Source: Caulobacter segnis (GTDB lineage Bacteria > Pseudomonadota > Alphaproteobacteria > Caulobacterales > Caulobacteraceae). Taken from it: DNA of 64,000 bases. Shown here one piece after another: positions 42,234 to 53,249 of this stretch (position 1 is its first letter; the number at the start of each line of letters is the position of its first letter). The position numbers and the translations under genes were made by a program. The stretch is from positions 5,189,001 through 5,253,000 of the forward strand of contig NZ_CP096040.1 of assembly GCF_023935105.1 (NCBI RefSeq), written 5' to 3'. The notes under the pieces were generated by a model. The model was not told where the DNA came from. It ran no database searches and saw only the letters and a program-made list of their open reading frames with translations.

Positions 42234-42458
42234 ATGGCTGACAAGCAGCTTCTTCATATCGTCATCGGTGGTGAACTGAAGGACGTCTCGGGCGCCGAAT
42301 TCCGCGACCTCGACAAGGTCGAGTTCGTGGGCGCCTTCCCGAACTACGATGCGGCTCACAAGGCCTGGAAGGCCAAGGCCCAGGCCACCGTCGACAACGC
42401 CCACGCGCGGTATTTCATCATCCACGCCCACAAGCTGCTGGATCCGAGCGCGGACTGA
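42234..42458 (+). CDS. DUF4170 small protein
   Basis: The product is 74 residues. It has LLHIVIGGELKDVSGAEFRDLDKVEFVGAFPNYDAAHKAWKAKAQATVDNAHARYFIIHAHKLLDP overall, given here only as family evidence: the central FVGAFPNYDAAHKAWK and terminal RYFIIHAHKLL are the hallmark of DUF4170. The family is alphaproteobacterial and of unknown function, often found between pmbA/cysQ and the lipid A genes, as here. No catalytic residues are evident. The start ATG 42234 follows CAGGAAC. Confidence 0.85.
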   Translation: MADKQLLHIVIGGELKDVSGAEFRDLDKVEFVGAFPNYDAAHKAWKAKAQATVDNAHARYFIIHAHKLLDPSAD

Positions 42459-42481
42459 AGGTTGCAGGGGGCCGGGTCACT

Positions 42482-42580
42482 GGCCCCCACCTGACCGCTT
42501 CGCGGTCGTCCGCCCCCAGAGGGGGCGGAAGGTAATCCTTCTTCCCCCTCTGGGGGCGGAGCGCGAAGCGCGGAGGGGGC
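42482..42580. repeat. Two-hairpin intergenic repeat, copy R3
   Basis: Starts CCCCCACCTGACCGCTTCGC and ends CGCGGAGGGGGC. It aligns nearly end to end with the reverse complement of R5. It lies between the convergent DUF4170 and phosphatase genes. Confidence 0.85.
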
Positions 42581-42589
42581 AAGTATCCC

Positions 42590-43255
42590 CTACTCCCGCC
42601 GCAGCACCTTGTCCGTCAGCACCTTGCCCAGCATCCCGGCCCGGAAGGTCTTCTTCATCGCGACGGGATCGTACTCGTCGCTCTCGACCCATTCGCTGAA
42701 CGTCAGCCCCTTGGGTTCGCCGACCTCCAGATATTGCTCGAACACGTAGTCCAGCACGCCGGTGTTGCCGTGCTTGATGTGCAGGTAGCGCGGGCCCAGC
42801 TGCTGCATAGCCTCGCGGATCGGCAGGCCCAGGCGGTAGTGGGCGTAGAAGACGCTCATGATCCCCGCCCGATCCGCGCCCGACTTGCAGTGCATCAGGG
42901 CCGGATATTCGATGCTGTCGAACAGCGCCTTGGCGCCGCGCACCCGCTCGCGGATCGGCACCTCGCGCGAGGTGATGGTGAAGTCGACGAAGTTCAAACC
43001 CAGGCGCTGACAGGCGTCCTTCTCGAGCGCGTAGAAGCTGCCGTCGAAGCCGCCGCGCAGGTTCACGATCGTCTTGATCCCCTGCTTCTTCCACCAGGCC
43101 AGCTGGAACGGCCAGGGCTGGTTGGCGCGAACCATCTCGGGACTGATCCAGTGGGCGTTCGAGAAGCCCAGGCGCAGATAGGCGTGGTCGTTCCACAGAT
43201 AGTGGAGATAGGTCTTGAACCGGCCCCAGGGCGTGGTGAGGTCGAACTTGGCCAA
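42590..43255 (-). CDS. Tyrosine phosphatase-like protein
   Basis: The product is 221 residues. It has the CX5R signature HCKSGADRAG with Cys-123 and Arg-129, and upstream GIKTIVNLRGGFDGS, typical of dual-specificity/PTP-fold enzymes of the DSP family found in alphaproteobacteria. No signal peptide or membrane segment is evident. It lies head-to-head with the lipid A operon. In Caulobacter a PTP-like protein, CtpA, is needed for normal lipid A, so the substrate here might be a lipid A or other phosphate. That is inference from position and family. Confidence 0.87.
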   Translation of the reverse strand: MAKFDLTTPWGRFKTYLHYLWNDHAYLRLGFSNAHWISPEMVRANQPWPFQLAWWKKQGIKTIVNLRGGFDGSFYALEKDACQRLGLNFVDFTITSREVPIRERVRGAKALFDSIEYPALMHCKSGADRAGIMSVFYAHYRLGLPIREAMQQLGPRYLHIKHGNTGVLDYVFEQYLEVGEPKGLTFSEWVESDEYDPVAMKKTFRAGMLGKVLTDKVLRRE

Positions 43256-43395
43256 GCGGGCGCGATCCTTCGATGACGAAGCCTAATTAGGCGCCACGGC
43301 CCTGTAATGCAAAAGCCACAGAGCCGCACCCCCGCCGCAATGACCCGCCATTGCCGAGCTTGACAGTCCGCCCCCGACATCCGACCCCTGCCGCC

Positions 43396-45173
<1,778 letters not shown>

Positions 45174-45177
<4 letters not shown>

Positions 45178-45881
45178 GACCCCTGCGTTCGCCGTTCGTG
45201 ATCTGGCTGCTGTCCTCGATCTTCGCCGGCTATTCCAAGCTGGTGTTCCGCACCCTGCGCATGACCGTCGAAGGCGCCGAGCAGGCCGAAGCGGTCTGGA
45301 AGCAGGGCCGCGAGACGGGCGCAGGCGCGATCCTGTGCTTCTGGCATTCGCGCATCCCGATGTCGCCGCTCAGCTGGCCGCAGGACCTGGCCCGCCGTCA
45401 GGACATGCGCGCCCTGATCTCGCGCTCGAACGACGGCGAGTTCATCGCCCGCACGGTCGAGAAGCTGGGCTTTCCGTCGATCCGGGGCTCGTCGGCCAAG
45501 AAGACGGACCTGACCAAGAACAAGCACGGCGAGCAGGCCTTCCGCGACATGGTCCAGTGGGTCCGGAGCGGCGGCGGGATCGCCATCACCCCCGACGGCC
45601 CGCGCGGCCCGGCCGAGCACATGGAGAAGGGCACGCCCTCCCTGGCCCGCGTCACCGGCGCGCCGGTGATCTTCGTCGGCCTGGCCGCCAAGCCCTGCAT
45701 CCGCCTGGGCTCGTGGGACGCCACCCTGGTTCCCCTGCCCTTCGCCAGGGCCGCCATGGTCTGGGACGGCCCGACCGGGGCGGGACGCGGCGATGATGTC
45801 GACCAGTTGGCGGAAGACTGGGCCGATCGCCTCTCGGCCGTCACCCGCCGGGCGGAAGACCTGGTCGGGCTGGACGATTGA
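45174..45881 (+). CDS. DUF374 acyltransferase-like protein
   Basis: The product is 235 residues, starting GTG 45174 in the msbA stop overlap. The family motifs are ILCFWHSRIPMSPL (an H-x-R-like active site), ALISRSNDGEFIARTVEKLGF and GGGIAITPDGPRGPAEHMEKGT (PDGPRGP). Members resemble lysophospholipid acyltransferases. The place in the lipid A operon suggests a role in acylating lipid A or a related lipid. One hydrophobic stretch lies at the N-terminus. Confidence 0.88.
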
Positions 45882-45912
45882 TCCCGTCCCGCCTTGGTGG
45901 GATGTAGGGCCC

Positions 45913-46926
45913 ATGCCGCACGACGCTCACGACCACGCGCCCGATCACAAGCATGATCACGATCACCACGATCACGATCACGATCATGATCATGGCCACG
46001 GTCATCATCATGGCCATGGCCACGGTCACCATGGCCACAGCCACGCGCCCAAGGACTTCGGCCGCGCCTTCGCGATCGGCACGGCGCTGAACCTGGGCTT
46101 CGTGGTGGTCGAGGCCGGCGCGGGCCTGGTCACCCATTCGCTGGCCCTGCTGGCCGACGCCGGCCACAATCTGTCGGATGTGCTGGGCCTGCTGCTGGCC
46201 TGGGGCGCGGCGGTGCTGGCCAAGCGCGCCCCCAGCGCCCGTCGCACCTATGGCCTGCGCAAGGGCACCATCCTGGCCTCGCTGGGCAACGCGGCCCTGC
46301 TGCTGCTGGCCGTCGGCGCCATCGCCTGGGAGGCCGTCCGCCGCTTCGGCGCGCCCGAGCCTATCCAGACCGGCCCGGTGATGGTCGTCGCCGCCATCGG
46401 CATCGTCATCAACACCGCCACGGCCCTGATGTTCATGAAGGGCAGCAAGGACGACCTGAACGTCCGCGGCGCCTTCCTGCACATGGCCGCCGACGCCGCC
46501 GTTTCGGCCGGCGTGGTCGTCGCGGCCCTGGCCATGGCCTTCACCGGCTGGCTGTGGCTGGACCCGGTGGTCAGCCTGGTCATCGTCGTCGTCATCGTGC
46601 TGGGCACCTGGGGCCTGCTGCGCGACTCGCTGGACATGGCCCTGGACGCCACGCCGCGCGGGATCGACTCCGAGAAGGTGAGACAATGGCTGACCGCTCG
46701 GCCCGGCGTCAGCGAGGTCCACGACCTGCACATCTGGGCGATGAGCACGACCGAGACGGCGCTCACGGCTCACGTCGTCCGTCCGCTGGACGGGGACCAC
46801 GACCAGTTCCTGCACGACGCCTGCGCCGAGCTGGCCAGCAAGTTCAAGATCGGCCACGTGACCATCCAGGTCGAGAGCAGCCAGGGCGCGCACAGCTGTC
46901 GCCTGGCGCCGCACGACGTGGTCTAG
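45913..46926 (+). CDS. Cation diffusion facilitator (zinc/cobalt efflux) with His-rich N-terminus
   Basis: The product is 337 residues. The first ~45 are a His/Asp-rich tail encoded by near-repeats of CATGATCACGATCAC. Six membrane helices follow, with LLADAGHNLSDVLGLLL (HxxxD site), MAADAAVSAGVVVAALAM and a cytoplasmic C-terminal domain (VRQWLTARPGVSEVHDLHIWAMSTTETALTAHV). It exports Zn2+ or Co2+ in exchange for protons, like CzcD/ZitB. It lies between DUF374 and waaA, with a 31-base gap upstream and one base downstream. Its presence in a lipid A operon is unusual. The His tail probably collects metal. Confidence 0.92.
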   Translation: MPHDAHDHAPDHKHDHDHHDHDHDHDHGHGHHHGHGHGHHGHSHAPKDFGRAFAIGTALNLGFVVVEAGAGLVTHSLALLADAGHNLSDVLGLLLAWGAAVLAKRAPSARRTYGLRKGTILASLGNAALLLLAVGAIAWEAVRRFGAPEPIQTGPVMVVAAIGIVINTATALMFMKGSKDDLNVRGAFLHMAADAAVSAGVVVAALAMAFTGWLWLDPVVSLVIVVVIVLGTWGLLRDSLDMALDATPRGIDSEKVRQWLTARPGVSEVHDLHIWAMSTTETALTAHVVRPLDGDHDQFLHDACAELASKFKIGHVTIQVESSQGAHSCRLAPHDVV

Positions 46927-46927
46927 G

Positions 46928-48172
46928 GTGACCCTGTCGCTGGGCCTCTACCGGGCCGCCACGGGCCTGCTGGAACCCATCGCGCCCGCGCTGCTAGCCG
47001 GCCGCGCCCGCAAGGGCAAGGAGGATCCGAAGCGTCTCGCCGAACGCCTGGCCAGGGCCCCGACGGCGCGCCCCGACGGTCCGCTGGTCTGGTTGCACGG
47101 CGCCAGCGTCGGCGAGAGCCTGTCGATCCTGCCGCTGGTCGAGCGCCTGCGGGCCGAGCGGCCCGAGGTCGCCGTGCTGGTCACCTCGGGCACCACCACC
47201 TCGGCCGCCTTGCTGGCCAAGCGCCTGCCGGCCGGCGCGATCCACCAATACGTTCCGATCGACGCCCCTGGCGCCGCCCGGCGCTTCATGGCCCGCTGGA
47301 ACCCCAGCCTGGCCGTCTTCGTCGAGAGCGAGCTGTGGCCGAACCTGCTGCTGGAGGCCAAGGCGGCGGGCGTGCGCTTGGCCCTGGTCTCGGCCAAGCT
47401 GTCGGACCGCAGCTTCGCGCGCTGGAGCCGGCGCCCGGACGCCGCGCGGAAACTACTCTCCGGCTTCGACCTGATCCTGGCCCAGGACGCCCGCGCCCGC
47501 GAGCGCTTCGAGGCCCTCGGCGGCCTGGTCGGCGGCGAGGCCGATCTGAAGTTCGGGGCCGCGCCGCTGCCGGTCGACGAAGCCGCCCTAGCCGCCGAAC
47601 GCGCGCGCTTCGAACGACCGCCCCTGCTGATCGCCAGCACCCATCCGGGCGAGGACGAGATCGTCCTGGACGCCATCACCGCATTGGAAGTCCGCCCGCC
47701 GGTGGTCCTGGCGCCGCGCCATGTCGAGCGCGGACCGGCGATCGTCGACCTGGCCAGGGCCCGAGGCCTAGCCGCCGCCCTCCGCAGCCAGGCGCCGGAC
47801 GAGCGCGCCGACATTCTCGTGGCCGACACCCTGGGCGAGATGGGCCTGTGGTTCCGGCTGGCCCAGACTTCGGTCATCGCCGGCAGCCTGGTCGAAGGCG
47901 TCGGCGGCCATAACCCGCTGGAAGCCGCGCGGCTGGACTGTCCGGCGATCAGCGGCCCGTTCGTCGAAAACTGGACCGCGGCCTTCGCGGGGCTGAAGGC
48001 TGCCGACGGCGTGTTGATAAGCTCACCGGAGAGCCTGGGCGACGCCCTGGCTTCCGACCTCGCCGATTCAGCCGCCGCTCAGGCCCGCGCCGTCCGCGCC
48101 CGCGCCTATGTCGACGCCCGCGACGCCGAGGCTCGCGCCGGCCTCTCCCGCATCCTCGAGTTGGCCCCATGA
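46928..48172 (+). CDS. waaA: Kdo transferase WaaA
   Basis: The product is 414 residues from GTG 46928. It has the GT30 N-terminal domain (WLHGASVGESLSILPLVERL with the catalytic Glu, and SGTTTSAALLAKRL) and the C-terminal domain with STHPGEDEIVLDA, APRHVERGPAI and GGHNPLEAARLDCPAISGP. It adds Kdo to lipid IVA or its Caulobacter equivalent at the inner membrane. It overlaps lpxK by four bases. Confidence 0.95.
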   Translation: MTLSLGLYRAATGLLEPIAPALLAGRARKGKEDPKRLAERLARAPTARPDGPLVWLHGASVGESLSILPLVERLRAERPEVAVLVTSGTTTSAALLAKRLPAGAIHQYVPIDAPGAARRFMARWNPSLAVFVESELWPNLLLEAKAAGVRLALVSAKLSDRSFARWSRRPDAARKLLSGFDLILAQDARARERFEALGGLVGGEADLKFGAAPLPVDEAALAAERARFERPPLLIASTHPGEDEIVLDAITALEVRPPVVLAPRHVERGPAIVDLARARGLAAALRSQAPDERADILVADTLGEMGLWFRLAQTSVIAGSLVEGVGGHNPLEAARLDCPAISGPFVENWTAAFAGLKAADGVLISSPESLGDALASDLADSAAAQARAVRARAYVDARDAEARAGLSRILELAP

Positions 48173-49176
48173 AACTCGGTACGCCGCGCTGGTGGTACGT
48201 GAAGAGCGGCGGCCCCGCCCCGCTGACCCGCGCCCTGCTCACCCCGCTGTCGTGGATCTGGGCCGACGCCACCCGACGCCGCATCGCCCGCACGACGCCG
48301 GCCATCGTCGGCGCGCCGGTAATCTGCGTCGGCAACGTCACCATGGGCGGGGCCGGCAAGACCCCGATCGTCCGCGAGCTGCTGCTGACCCTGACCCAGC
48401 GCGGCGTCGACGCCCATGGTCTGTCGCGCGGCTATGGCGGCCGGCTGAAGGGGCCGGTGCGGGTCGATCCAGCCCGTCACACGGCCGCCGATGTCGGCGA
48501 CGAGCCGCTGATGCTGGCCCAGGACTTCCCGATGTGGGTCTCGGTCGACCGTGTCGCCGGGGCCAAGGCCGCGACGCGCGTCGGCGCCCAGGCGATCGTC
48601 ATGGACGACGGCCACCAGAACCCGACCATCCGCAAGGCCCTGTCCCTGGTGGTGGTCGACGGCGAGACGCGCGGCGGCGAGTGGCCGTTCGGCGATGGCC
48701 GCGTCTTCCCCGCCGGCCCGATGCGCGAGCCGCTCAAGGTCGGATTGTCCCGCGCCGACGCGGTGATCGTGCTGCTGCCGGTCGACATGGAGCAGCCTGA
48801 CTTCGACCTGCTGGTCCAGTTCGGCGACATGCCGGTGCTGGTCGCCCGCCTGGAAGCCGCCGCTCCGGTCCCGTCTGGTCCGCAGGTCGGCTTCGCCGGC
48901 ATCGGCAAGCCCTGGAAGGTCGAGAAGGCCCTGACCGCCGCCGGCTGCCAGCTCGTGGACTTCGCCCCCTTCCCCGATCACGGCGAATATGACGAGGCGA
49001 CGCTGAAGATGCTGGCCGACCGCGCCAAGGTCTATGACGCGGGCCTGGTCACCACCGAGAAGGACTGGGTGCGCCTGCCCGCCAAGTGGCGCGAGAAGGT
49101 GACGCCCTGGCCCGTGCGCGCGCGCTTCGACGACCCAGCGGCGGTGGCGGAGCTGCTGGCGTCGGTGGGATTGTAG
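48169..49176 (+). CDS. lpxK: Tetraacyldisaccharide 4'-kinase LpxK
   Basis: The product is 335 residues. It has ICVGNVTMGGAGKTPIVRELL (Walker A), LSRGYGGRLKGPVRVD, GDEPLMLA, IVMDDGHQN (Walker B-like) and VTTEKDWVRLP at the end, all family marks. It phosphorylates the 4' position of the lipid A disaccharide. Caulobacter lipid A is unusual in its phosphate groups, but the kinase gene is retained. The ATG start overlaps the waaA stop. Confidence 0.95.
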   Translation: MKLGTPRWWYVKSGGPAPLTRALLTPLSWIWADATRRRIARTTPAIVGAPVICVGNVTMGGAGKTPIVRELLLTLTQRGVDAHGLSRGYGGRLKGPVRVDPARHTAADVGDEPLMLAQDFPMWVSVDRVAGAKAATRVGAQAIVMDDGHQNPTIRKALSLVVVDGETRGGEWPFGDGRVFPAGPMREPLKVGLSRADAVIVLLPVDMEQPDFDLLVQFGDMPVLVARLEAAAPVPSGPQVGFAGIGKPWKVEKALTAAGCQLVDFAPFPDHGEYDEATLKMLADRAKVYDAGLVTTEKDWVRLPAKWREKVTPWPVRARFDDPAAVAELLASVGL

Positions 49177-49186
49177 AATAACTCTG

Positions 49187-49292
49187 CTCCCCCTCTGGGG
49201 GAGCTGTCGCGGGGCGACAGAGGGGGCTTCTCCGCATAGGCCGCGCCACCCCCTCCGGCCCTTTGGGCCACCTCCCCCAGAGGGGGAGGAGA
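49187..49292. repeat. Two-hairpin intergenic repeat, copy R4
   Basis: CTCCCCCTCTGGGGGAG at one end and CTCCCCCAGAGGGGGAG at the other, with CCCCCTCCGGCCCTTTGGGC between. It matches the reverse complement of R2. It lies between convergent lpxK and the amidohydrolase gene. Confidence 0.85.
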
Positions 49293-49308
49293 AGCGCTTC
49301 AATCGCCC

Positions 49309-50595
49309 CTACTTGTAAACCACCCCGCCCTTGATCACCGACGTCACGCGCTGCAGCTCGGTGACGTCCTTCAGCGGATCGCCTTTCACGGCGATCAGGT
49401 CCGCCGCCTTGCCGGGGGCCAGGCTGCCGATCTCGGCCGACAGCGAGAAGTGGTCTGCGGCGTTGACCGTCGCGGTCTGGATGGCTTCCAGCGGGGTCAG
49501 GCCCGCCTTGACCAGCAGTGCGAACTCGCCGGCGTTGTCGCCGTGCGCGGAAACGCCGGTGTCGGTGCCGAACGCGATCTTGACCCCGCCCTCATGCGCG
49601 CGTCGGGCCATGGCCAGCATCTTGGGCCCGGCGTCCAGCGCCTTGGCGGTCTGGGCGGGGGTGAGGAAGTTGTTCGGGCCCGAGGCGATCCGGTAGACGA
49701 AGTCGCCGGCCATCAGGGTCGGCACCAGATAGGCGCCGTTCTTCTTGAACAGGGCGATGCTGTCGGCGTCCAGATAGGTGCCGTGCTCGATCGAGTCGCC
49801 GCCGGCCTTCAGGAAGCTGTTGATGCCGTCGACGCCGTGGGCATGGGCGGTGACCTTGCGGCCCATGCGGTGGGCGCTCTCGACGATGGCCGTGAGCTCG
49901 GCGTCCGAGAACTGCTGGTTCAGGCCCGCTGCGGTGTTGGAGAGCACGCCGCCCGTAGCGGTGATCTTGATGATGTCGGCGCCCAGCCAGACCTGCTCGC
50001 GCACGGCGCGGCGGCAGTCGTCGGGACCCGAGCACACCGAGGTCGGCCGCAGCACGTGCATGACCTCCTCGCTGTAGCCGTTGATGTCGCCATGGCCGCC
50101 GTGCACCGACACGGCCGAGCCGGCGGCGATGATGCGCGGGCCGGGCACGTCGCCGCGCCTGATCCCGTCGCGCAGGGCGAAGATCGCCTGGTTGGTCGCC
50201 CCCAGGTCGGCCACGGTGGTGAAGCCGGCCATCAGGGTCTTGCGGGCATAGCCGGCCCCGACCATCGCCTCGTCGGCGGCCGACTGCGTGACGTTGTCCA
50301 GCCGCGAGGTCGGGCCCTGCTGGCCGGTCAGGTGGACGTGGCTGTCGATCAGGCCCGGCAGGACGAAGCTATCCTTGAGGTCGGCGATCCTGCCGCCGGG
50401 CTCGGCGACATAGCCGTCGACGACGCGGGCGACCTTGCCGTTCTCCAGCACCAGGGTCTTGGCCGTCTCGACCTTGCCCGTGGCTGGATCGGCCAATAGG
50501 CGTCCGGCCTGGACGAAGACCGTCTCGGCCTGCGCGACGCCACTCAGCGCCCCGGCGATCGCCAGGGCGCAGACGCCCGACAGCAGTTTCCGCAT
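49309..50595 (-). CDS. Secreted amidohydrolase (COG1228, dipeptidase-like)
   Basis: The product is 428 residues with a signal peptide (MRKLLSGVCALAIAGALSGV, then AQAE). Metal site parts are LPGLIDSHVHLT (HxH), ADIIKITATGGVLS (the Lys), HAHGVDGINSFLKAGGDSIEHGT (two His) and AFGTDTGVSAHG (Asp). Characterised Caulobacter COG1228 members hydrolyse Xaa-amino acid dipeptides or N-acyl amino acids; this one may do the same in the periplasm. Seven bases separate it from the APH gene upstream. Confidence 0.9.
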   Translation of the reverse strand: MRKLLSGVCALAIAGALSGVAQAETVFVQAGRLLADPATGKVETAKTLVLENGKVARVVDGYVAEPGGRIADLKDSFVLPGLIDSHVHLTGQQGPTSRLDNVTQSAADEAMVGAGYARKTLMAGFTTVADLGATNQAIFALRDGIRRGDVPGPRIIAAGSAVSVHGGHGDINGYSEEVMHVLRPTSVCSGPDDCRRAVREQVWLGADIIKITATGGVLSNTAAGLNQQFSDAELTAIVESAHRMGRKVTAHAHGVDGINSFLKAGGDSIEHGTYLDADSIALFKKNGAYLVPTLMAGDFVYRIASGPNNFLTPAQTAKALDAGPKMLAMARRAHEGGVKIAFGTDTGVSAHGDNAGEFALLVKAGLTPLEAIQTATVNAADHFSLSAEIGSLAPGKAADLIAVKGDPLKDVTELQRVTSVIKGGVVYK

Positions 50596-50602
50596 GTTGC
50601 CC

Positions 50603-51685
50603 CTAAGCTCCCGCCTTCTGCGCGAAGGCCCAGGCGCCCTTGGCCAGGACCGGCACGCGCGCCTCCATCAGCTGCGCATGGGCGCTGGCGGCGGTGCCAT
50701 CCCTGACACGACCCACGATGCCCTGGCAGATGCCGGCCAGTCTGAAGAGGTTGTAGCTGAAATACCAGTCCAGCTCGGGCAGGCCGTCGCGGCCCGTGGC
50801 CTTGCAATAACGCTCGACCGCCTGGGGAATGGTCGGCACCCCATAGGCCTCCAGGTCCTGGATCTCGGCCAGGCCCCCGCGCTGGTCCGACGGCATCACC
50901 CAGTTCATCAGGAAGTAGCTGAAGTCGGCCAGCGGATTGCCCAGGGTCGACAGCTCCCAGTCCAGCACCGCGACCACGCGCGGCTCGGTGGCGTGCAGGA
51001 TCATGTTGTCCAGGCGGTAATCGCCATGGACGATCGAAGTCTTGTCGTCGACGGGGCAGCTCTTCGGCAGCCAGTCCATCAGCCGGTCCATCTCCTCGAT
51101 GGTCCGGGTTTCCGACGCCTTGTACTGCTTGGTCCAGCGATCGATCTGGCGGGCGAAATAGTTGCCCGGCTTGCCGTAGTCGGCCAGGCCCACGGCCGCG
51201 TAGTCGACATTGTGCAGGGCCGCCAGGGTGTTGATCTCGGCCTCGTAGATCGCCCGGCGCTCGGCCGGCTGATAGTCGGGCAAGGTCCCGTCCCACAGGA
51301 TGCGGCCTTCGACATTGTCCATGACGTAGAAGATCGTGCCGATGACGTCCTCGTCCATGCACAGCGCGTAAGCCTTGGCGACGGGGAAATTCGCCTTGTT
51401 CAGGCCCGAGATCACCTTGAACTCGCGGTCGACGGCGTGGGCGCTGGGCAGCAGCTTGCCCGGCGGCTTGCGGCGCAGGACGTACTTCTTTGCCGGCGTG
51501 ACCAGCTGGTAGGTCGGGTTCGACTGGCCGCCCTTGAACTGGCGCACCTCCAGCGGGCCGGCATAGCCCTCGACATTCGCCGCGAGCCAGTCCGCAAGGC
51601 GGGCTTCGTCGATCGCGTGGCGGGGGTCGACCGGCTTGGTGCCCGAGTTCAGGTCCTGGGCGGACTGTTCGGCGGCTTCGGCCAT
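50603..51685 (-). CDS. APH-fold phosphotransferase family protein
   Basis: The product is 360 residues from the ATG at 51685 (GGGGAGAAG upstream). The kinase fold is seen in QFKGGQSNPTYQLVT, KYVLRRKPPGKLLPSAHAVDREFKVI, SIVHGDYRLDNMIL (HGDxxxxN catalytic loop) and VVAVLDWELSTLGNPLADFSYFL (DxE/DW). This is the subfamily often fused or adjacent to acyl-CoA dehydrogenases (ACAD10/11-like), not an antibiotic kinase. It may phosphorylate a hydroxyacyl-CoA. No dehydrogenase gene is adjacent here. It appears to be co-transcribed with the amidohydrolase gene. Confidence 0.88.
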   Translation of the reverse strand: MAEAAEQSAQDLNSGTKPVDPRHAIDEARLADWLAANVEGYAGPLEVRQFKGGQSNPTYQLVTPAKKYVLRRKPPGKLLPSAHAVDREFKVISGLNKANFPVAKAYALCMDEDVIGTIFYVMDNVEGRILWDGTLPDYQPAERRAIYEAEINTLAALHNVDYAAVGLADYGKPGNYFARQIDRWTKQYKASETRTIEEMDRLMDWLPKSCPVDDKTSIVHGDYRLDNMILHATEPRVVAVLDWELSTLGNPLADFSYFLMNWVMPSDQRGGLAEIQDLEAYGVPTIPQAVERYCKATGRDGLPELDWYFSYNLFRLAGICQGIVGRVRDGTAASAHAQLMEARVPVLAKGAWAFAQKAGA

Positions 51686-51750
51686 GTCGCTTCTCCCCAA
51701 CGCTTGTTTGAAAGGGAGTTTAGAGGGCCCGAGCGCTTAGGCAAGTCACT

Positions 51751-51852
51751 TGCCCCCTCCGCGCCTTCGGCGCTCCTCCCCCGGAGGGGGGAAGAAGGTC
51801 ACCTTCCGCCCGCCTCCGGGGGCGGACGACCGCGAAGCGGTCAGGTGGGGGC
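51751..51852. repeat. Two-hairpin intergenic repeat, copy R5
   Basis: Starts GCCCCCTCCGCGCCTTCGGC and ends AAGCGGTCAGGTGGGGGC, close to the reverse complement of R3. It lies between the APH gene start and the purD stop, the one copy not between convergent genes. Confidence 0.85.
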
Positions 51853-51857
51853 GAGTG

Positions 51858-53138
51858 TCAGCCCTTCAGGGCCCGCCAGCCGATGTCGGTGCGATAGAAA
51901 CCGCCTTCCAGGGTGATCGTCCCCAGCGCCGCATAGGCGACGTCGCGGGCCTCGTGCAGGGTCGCGCCCAGGGCGCAGACATTCAGCACCCGGCCGCCCG
52001 AGGCGACCAGCCGCCCCTGGAACTCGCGGGTCGTGCCGGCGTGGAAGACCACGGCCTCGTCGCCGAAGTCGGCGTCGGCGCCCTGGATCCGGCCGCCGGT
52101 CTTGGGCGCGTCGGGATAGCCCTCGGCGGCCAGGACCACGCAGATCGCCGCCTCGTCGCGCCACTTGGGCGGCTCGGCGCTGGCCAGGTCCCCCTTGGCG
52201 GCGGCCAAAAGGATCGGGACGATGTCGCTTTCCAGGCGCAGCATCAGGGTCTGGCACTCGGGATCGCCAAAGCGGGCGTTGTACTCGACCAGCTTCGGGC
52301 CGGTCGGGGTCAGCATGAGCCCGGCATAGAGCACGCCGACATACGGATTGCCCTCGGCGGCCATGCCCTCGACGGTCGGCACGATCAGCTCGCGCCAGGC
52401 CTGGTCGATCAGGGCGTCGGTCAGGACGGGCGGCGGCGAATAGGTGCCCATGCCGCCGGTGTTGGGACCCTTGTCGCCGTCGTAGGCGCGCTTGTGGTCC
52501 TGGGCGGCGCCGAACAGCACAGCGGTCTTGCCGTCCGAGATCGCGAACAGCGAGGCCTCCTCGCCGTGCATGAACTCCTCGATCACCACCCGCGCGCCGG
52601 CCGAACCGAAGCGGCCGCCCAGCATGTCGAGCACGGCGGCGTCGGCCTCAGCCCGGGTCGCGGCGATGACCACGCCCTTGCCGGCCGCCAAGCCGTCGGC
52701 CTTGATCACGAACGGGGCTTTCAGGGTGTCGAGGAAGGCGCCGGCGCCGCCCGCGTCCTCGAACACGCCGTAGGCCGCCGTCGGCAGGCCGTGGCGCTGG
52801 CAGAAGTCCTTGGTGAAGGCCTTGGAGGTCTCCAGCTGGGCGGCGCGCTGGCTGCCGCCGAAGCAGGGAATGCCGGCCTCGACCAGCTTGTCGGCGAGGC
52901 CGACCTCCAGCGCCGATTCCGGACCGACCACGACCAGGTCCGCGCCGATCTCCTTGGCCAGCGCCACCAGGCCGTCGGCGTCGGTCGCCTTGACGGCCTT
53001 GAGCTCGGCGACGGCCGCGATGCCCGGATTGCCCGGGGCGGCGACGAGGCGGCCGCACAGCGGCGACTGGGCGATCTTCCAGGCCAGGGCGTGCTCGCGC
53101 CCGCCGGACCCGACGAGGAGGATGGTCAGCTTTTCCAT
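51858..53138 (-). CDS. purD: Phosphoribosylamine-glycine ligase
   Basis: The product is 426 residues, the family length. It has ILLVGSGGREHALAWKIAQSP at the start, the ATP-grasp part with FVIKADGLAAGKGVVIA and ARVVIEEFMHGEEASLFAISDG, and GGMGTYSPPP then YVGVLYAGLMLTPTGPKLVEYNARFGDPECQ. It makes glycinamide ribotide in purine synthesis. It is transcribed alone. Confidence 0.97.
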   Translation of the reverse strand: MEKLTILLVGSGGREHALAWKIAQSPLCGRLVAAPGNPGIAAVAELKAVKATDADGLVALAKEIGADLVVVGPESALEVGLADKLVEAGIPCFGGSQRAAQLETSKAFTKDFCQRHGLPTAAYGVFEDAGGAGAFLDTLKAPFVIKADGLAAGKGVVIAATRAEADAAVLDMLGGRFGSAGARVVIEEFMHGEEASLFAISDGKTAVLFGAAQDHKRAYDGDKGPNTGGMGTYSPPPVLTDALIDQAWRELIVPTVEGMAAEGNPYVGVLYAGLMLTPTGPKLVEYNARFGDPECQTLMLRLESDIVPILLAAAKGDLASAEPPKWRDEAAICVVLAAEGYPDAPKTGGRIQGADADFGDEAVVFHAGTTREFQGRLVASGGRVLNVCALGATLHEARDVAYAALGTITLEGGFYRTDIGWRALKG

Positions 53139-53249
53139 GAGCGCGGGGTGTGGCGCGGGCGAGGCCCCGGGTCAAGCGGTTCGCCCCCACGCGCCGTCGT
53201 TCGCCCCATCGTCGTGGCGCGACCGCCGACGGCCGTCAGGCTGCGGACC

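Noticed and set aside
45913..46050. Tandem CATGATCACGATCAC-like repeats resembling a CRISPR or iteron array
   Set aside because: They are in frame and encode the His/Asp-rich N-terminus of the cation diffusion facilitator. There are no spacers.
50603..51685. Aminoglycoside resistance kinase
   Set aside because: The sequence belongs to the APH-fold subfamily tied to acyl-CoA metabolism (HGDYRLDN with long N-terminal part), so a resistance role is not supported.
51750..53249. Upstream part of the open frame that ends with the DUF2306-like protein
   Set aside because: It is antisense to purD with shadow-type composition; the membrane protein begins at ATG 53250.
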